Assembly (NCBI RefSeq): GCF_019925205.1
Contig: NC_083564.1
Location: 1,555,491-1,619,490, forward strand
Length of the DNA: 64,000 nucleotides
DNA from: Metopolophium dirhodum
Lineage: Eukaryota > Arthropoda > Insecta > Hemiptera > Aphididae
Direction: 5' to 3'
Shown: positions 63,582 through 64,000 of the stretch, in pieces
Layout of the letters: each line of letters starts with the position of its first letter
Position numbering within the stretch: the first letter of the stretch is position 1
Program-made: the position numbers and the translations under genes
Notes under the pieces: model-generated
Seen by the model: the letters and a program-made list of their open reading frames with translations, nothing else
Told to the model about the DNA's origin: nothing
The model's database searches: none

Positions 63582-64000
63582 TTTTTTTTTTTTTTATTAA
63601 CAAAATAACATTTACAATCTGTACATAATAAAATACAATAAGCAAATAGGTATGTTTACAATTATAATAGTGGCTTTGGATACATGAGAAGGGAAGCTAT
63701 CCAGTGATAGGACCGTTTTGAGTTGAGACGTTAGGACATGGAGTGGTGTTCCAGTTTAGGAGGTCGCGACACCAACGTCTTTTGAGACGACGAGGGGGGT
63801 TACCTGGAATTGTGGCTGAGTGTTGATTTGCAATCAGAGGATTTGGATGATGAAGTAATTTGGAATGAAACTTTGTGTAGTGGGTTTTAACTAAGTTCTC
63901 AACTGTTTCAATGTTTAAGTCTTTATGGAGAGTGTGGTTAGAAACAAACCAAGGAGCTGACGTTATTGTGCGGAGGGAAATGGACTGAAATGCTTCGAAT
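63582..64000 (-). mobile_element. 3' end of a non-LTR retrotransposon (LINE), truncated by the window edge
   Basis: On the minus strand the element runs from beyond 64000 through a coding end, a 3' untranslated part of about 100 nt and a terminal run of about 14 A (T run at 63582-63595). It lies upstream of the first visible Vps13 exon and in the same orientation, so it is probably in a Vps13 intron; this is inferred because the preceding exon is outside the window. Confidence 0.75.
63697..63999 (-). CDS. C-terminal end of a LINE ORF2 (reverse transcriptase protein), partial
   Basis: An uninterrupted frame of 100 codons plus TAG enters from the right edge. It contains ISLRTITSAPWFVSNHTLHK, then a segment of the form D-L-(N)-I-x-T-V-(E)-x-L-(V), HHPNPLI and RRLKRRWCRDLLNW. 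This arrangement (LRxI..APWFV.N..LH.DL.I.TV, then LL.HPN, then RRLKR.W..DL) is typical of the C-terminal end of Jockey-type LINE proteins that act after the reverse-transcriptase domain. No stop or frameshift interrupts it, so the copy may be fairly young. The catalytic domains are outside the window. Confidence 0.7.
   Translation of the reverse strand, partial: FEAFQSISLRTITSAPWFVSNHTLHKDLNIETVENLVKTHYTKFHSKLLHHPNPLIANQHSATIPGNPPRRLKRRWCRDLLNWNTTPCPNVSTQNGPITG

Noticed and set aside
1..64000. CRISPR array, bacterial operons, riboswitches
   Set aside because: The window is eukaryotic with spliced genes. No regularly spaced direct repeats with unique spacers and no Shine-Dalgarno gene clusters were found.

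Overview
This is a eukaryotic, very AT-rich window with spliced genes, no operons and a dense load of transposable elements. Short interstitial TTAGG runs, spliceosomal GT-AG introns and the overall look (frequent taggtacctacct-type strings, abundant fold-back repeats) fit an insect, most likely an aphid or a close hemipteran. That placement is inference, not a database result.

Two protein genes can be rebuilt exon by exon, both on the minus strand. (1) A complete 494-residue SLC46/PCFT-type major-facilitator transporter has six coding exons at 6745-12122, with an upstream in-frame stop and a splice acceptor just before its start exon that point to a non-coding first exon further right. (2) The C-terminal 1048 residues of a Vps13 (VPS13A/C-type) lipid-transfer protein are encoded by 20 phase-consistent exons at 54040-63342. 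The rest of that gene lies beyond the right edge. Two identical tRNA-Arg(TCT) genes lie at 46078-46150 and 49624-49696, also on the minus strand.

Layout: 1-6700 holds AT-rich sequence, a CpG-richer block (about 1850-2630) and a 2.8 kb head-to-head pair of repeats. 6745-12122 is the transporter, with two transposons in its largest intron. 12158-54000 is about 42 kb with no recognisable protein gene apart from the tRNAs. It contains Helitron-like elements, hAT-like elements with 8-bp target duplications, large palindromic fold-back elements, decayed LINE remnants, and many copies of one repeat family with asymmetric ends. Two possible promoter regions lie in this stretch (24540-25480 and 44322-44445). 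54040-63342 is Vps13, with repeats in its introns. 63582-64000 is the 3' end of a non-LTR retrotransposon.

The most notable structure is the repeat family that runs between AGATTCTGAGCGAAGCGATG and CATCCACTTATCCACC. It occurs at about a dozen places, twice nested cleanly into another copy of itself at A/T tracts, once as a 2.8 kb inverted pair, and in truncated forms. The other highlight is a 70-bp GC-rich retroposed fragment with a poly(A) tail and a perfect 17-bp target-site duplication. I found no sign of a new multi-gene system; the novelty is in the repeats.
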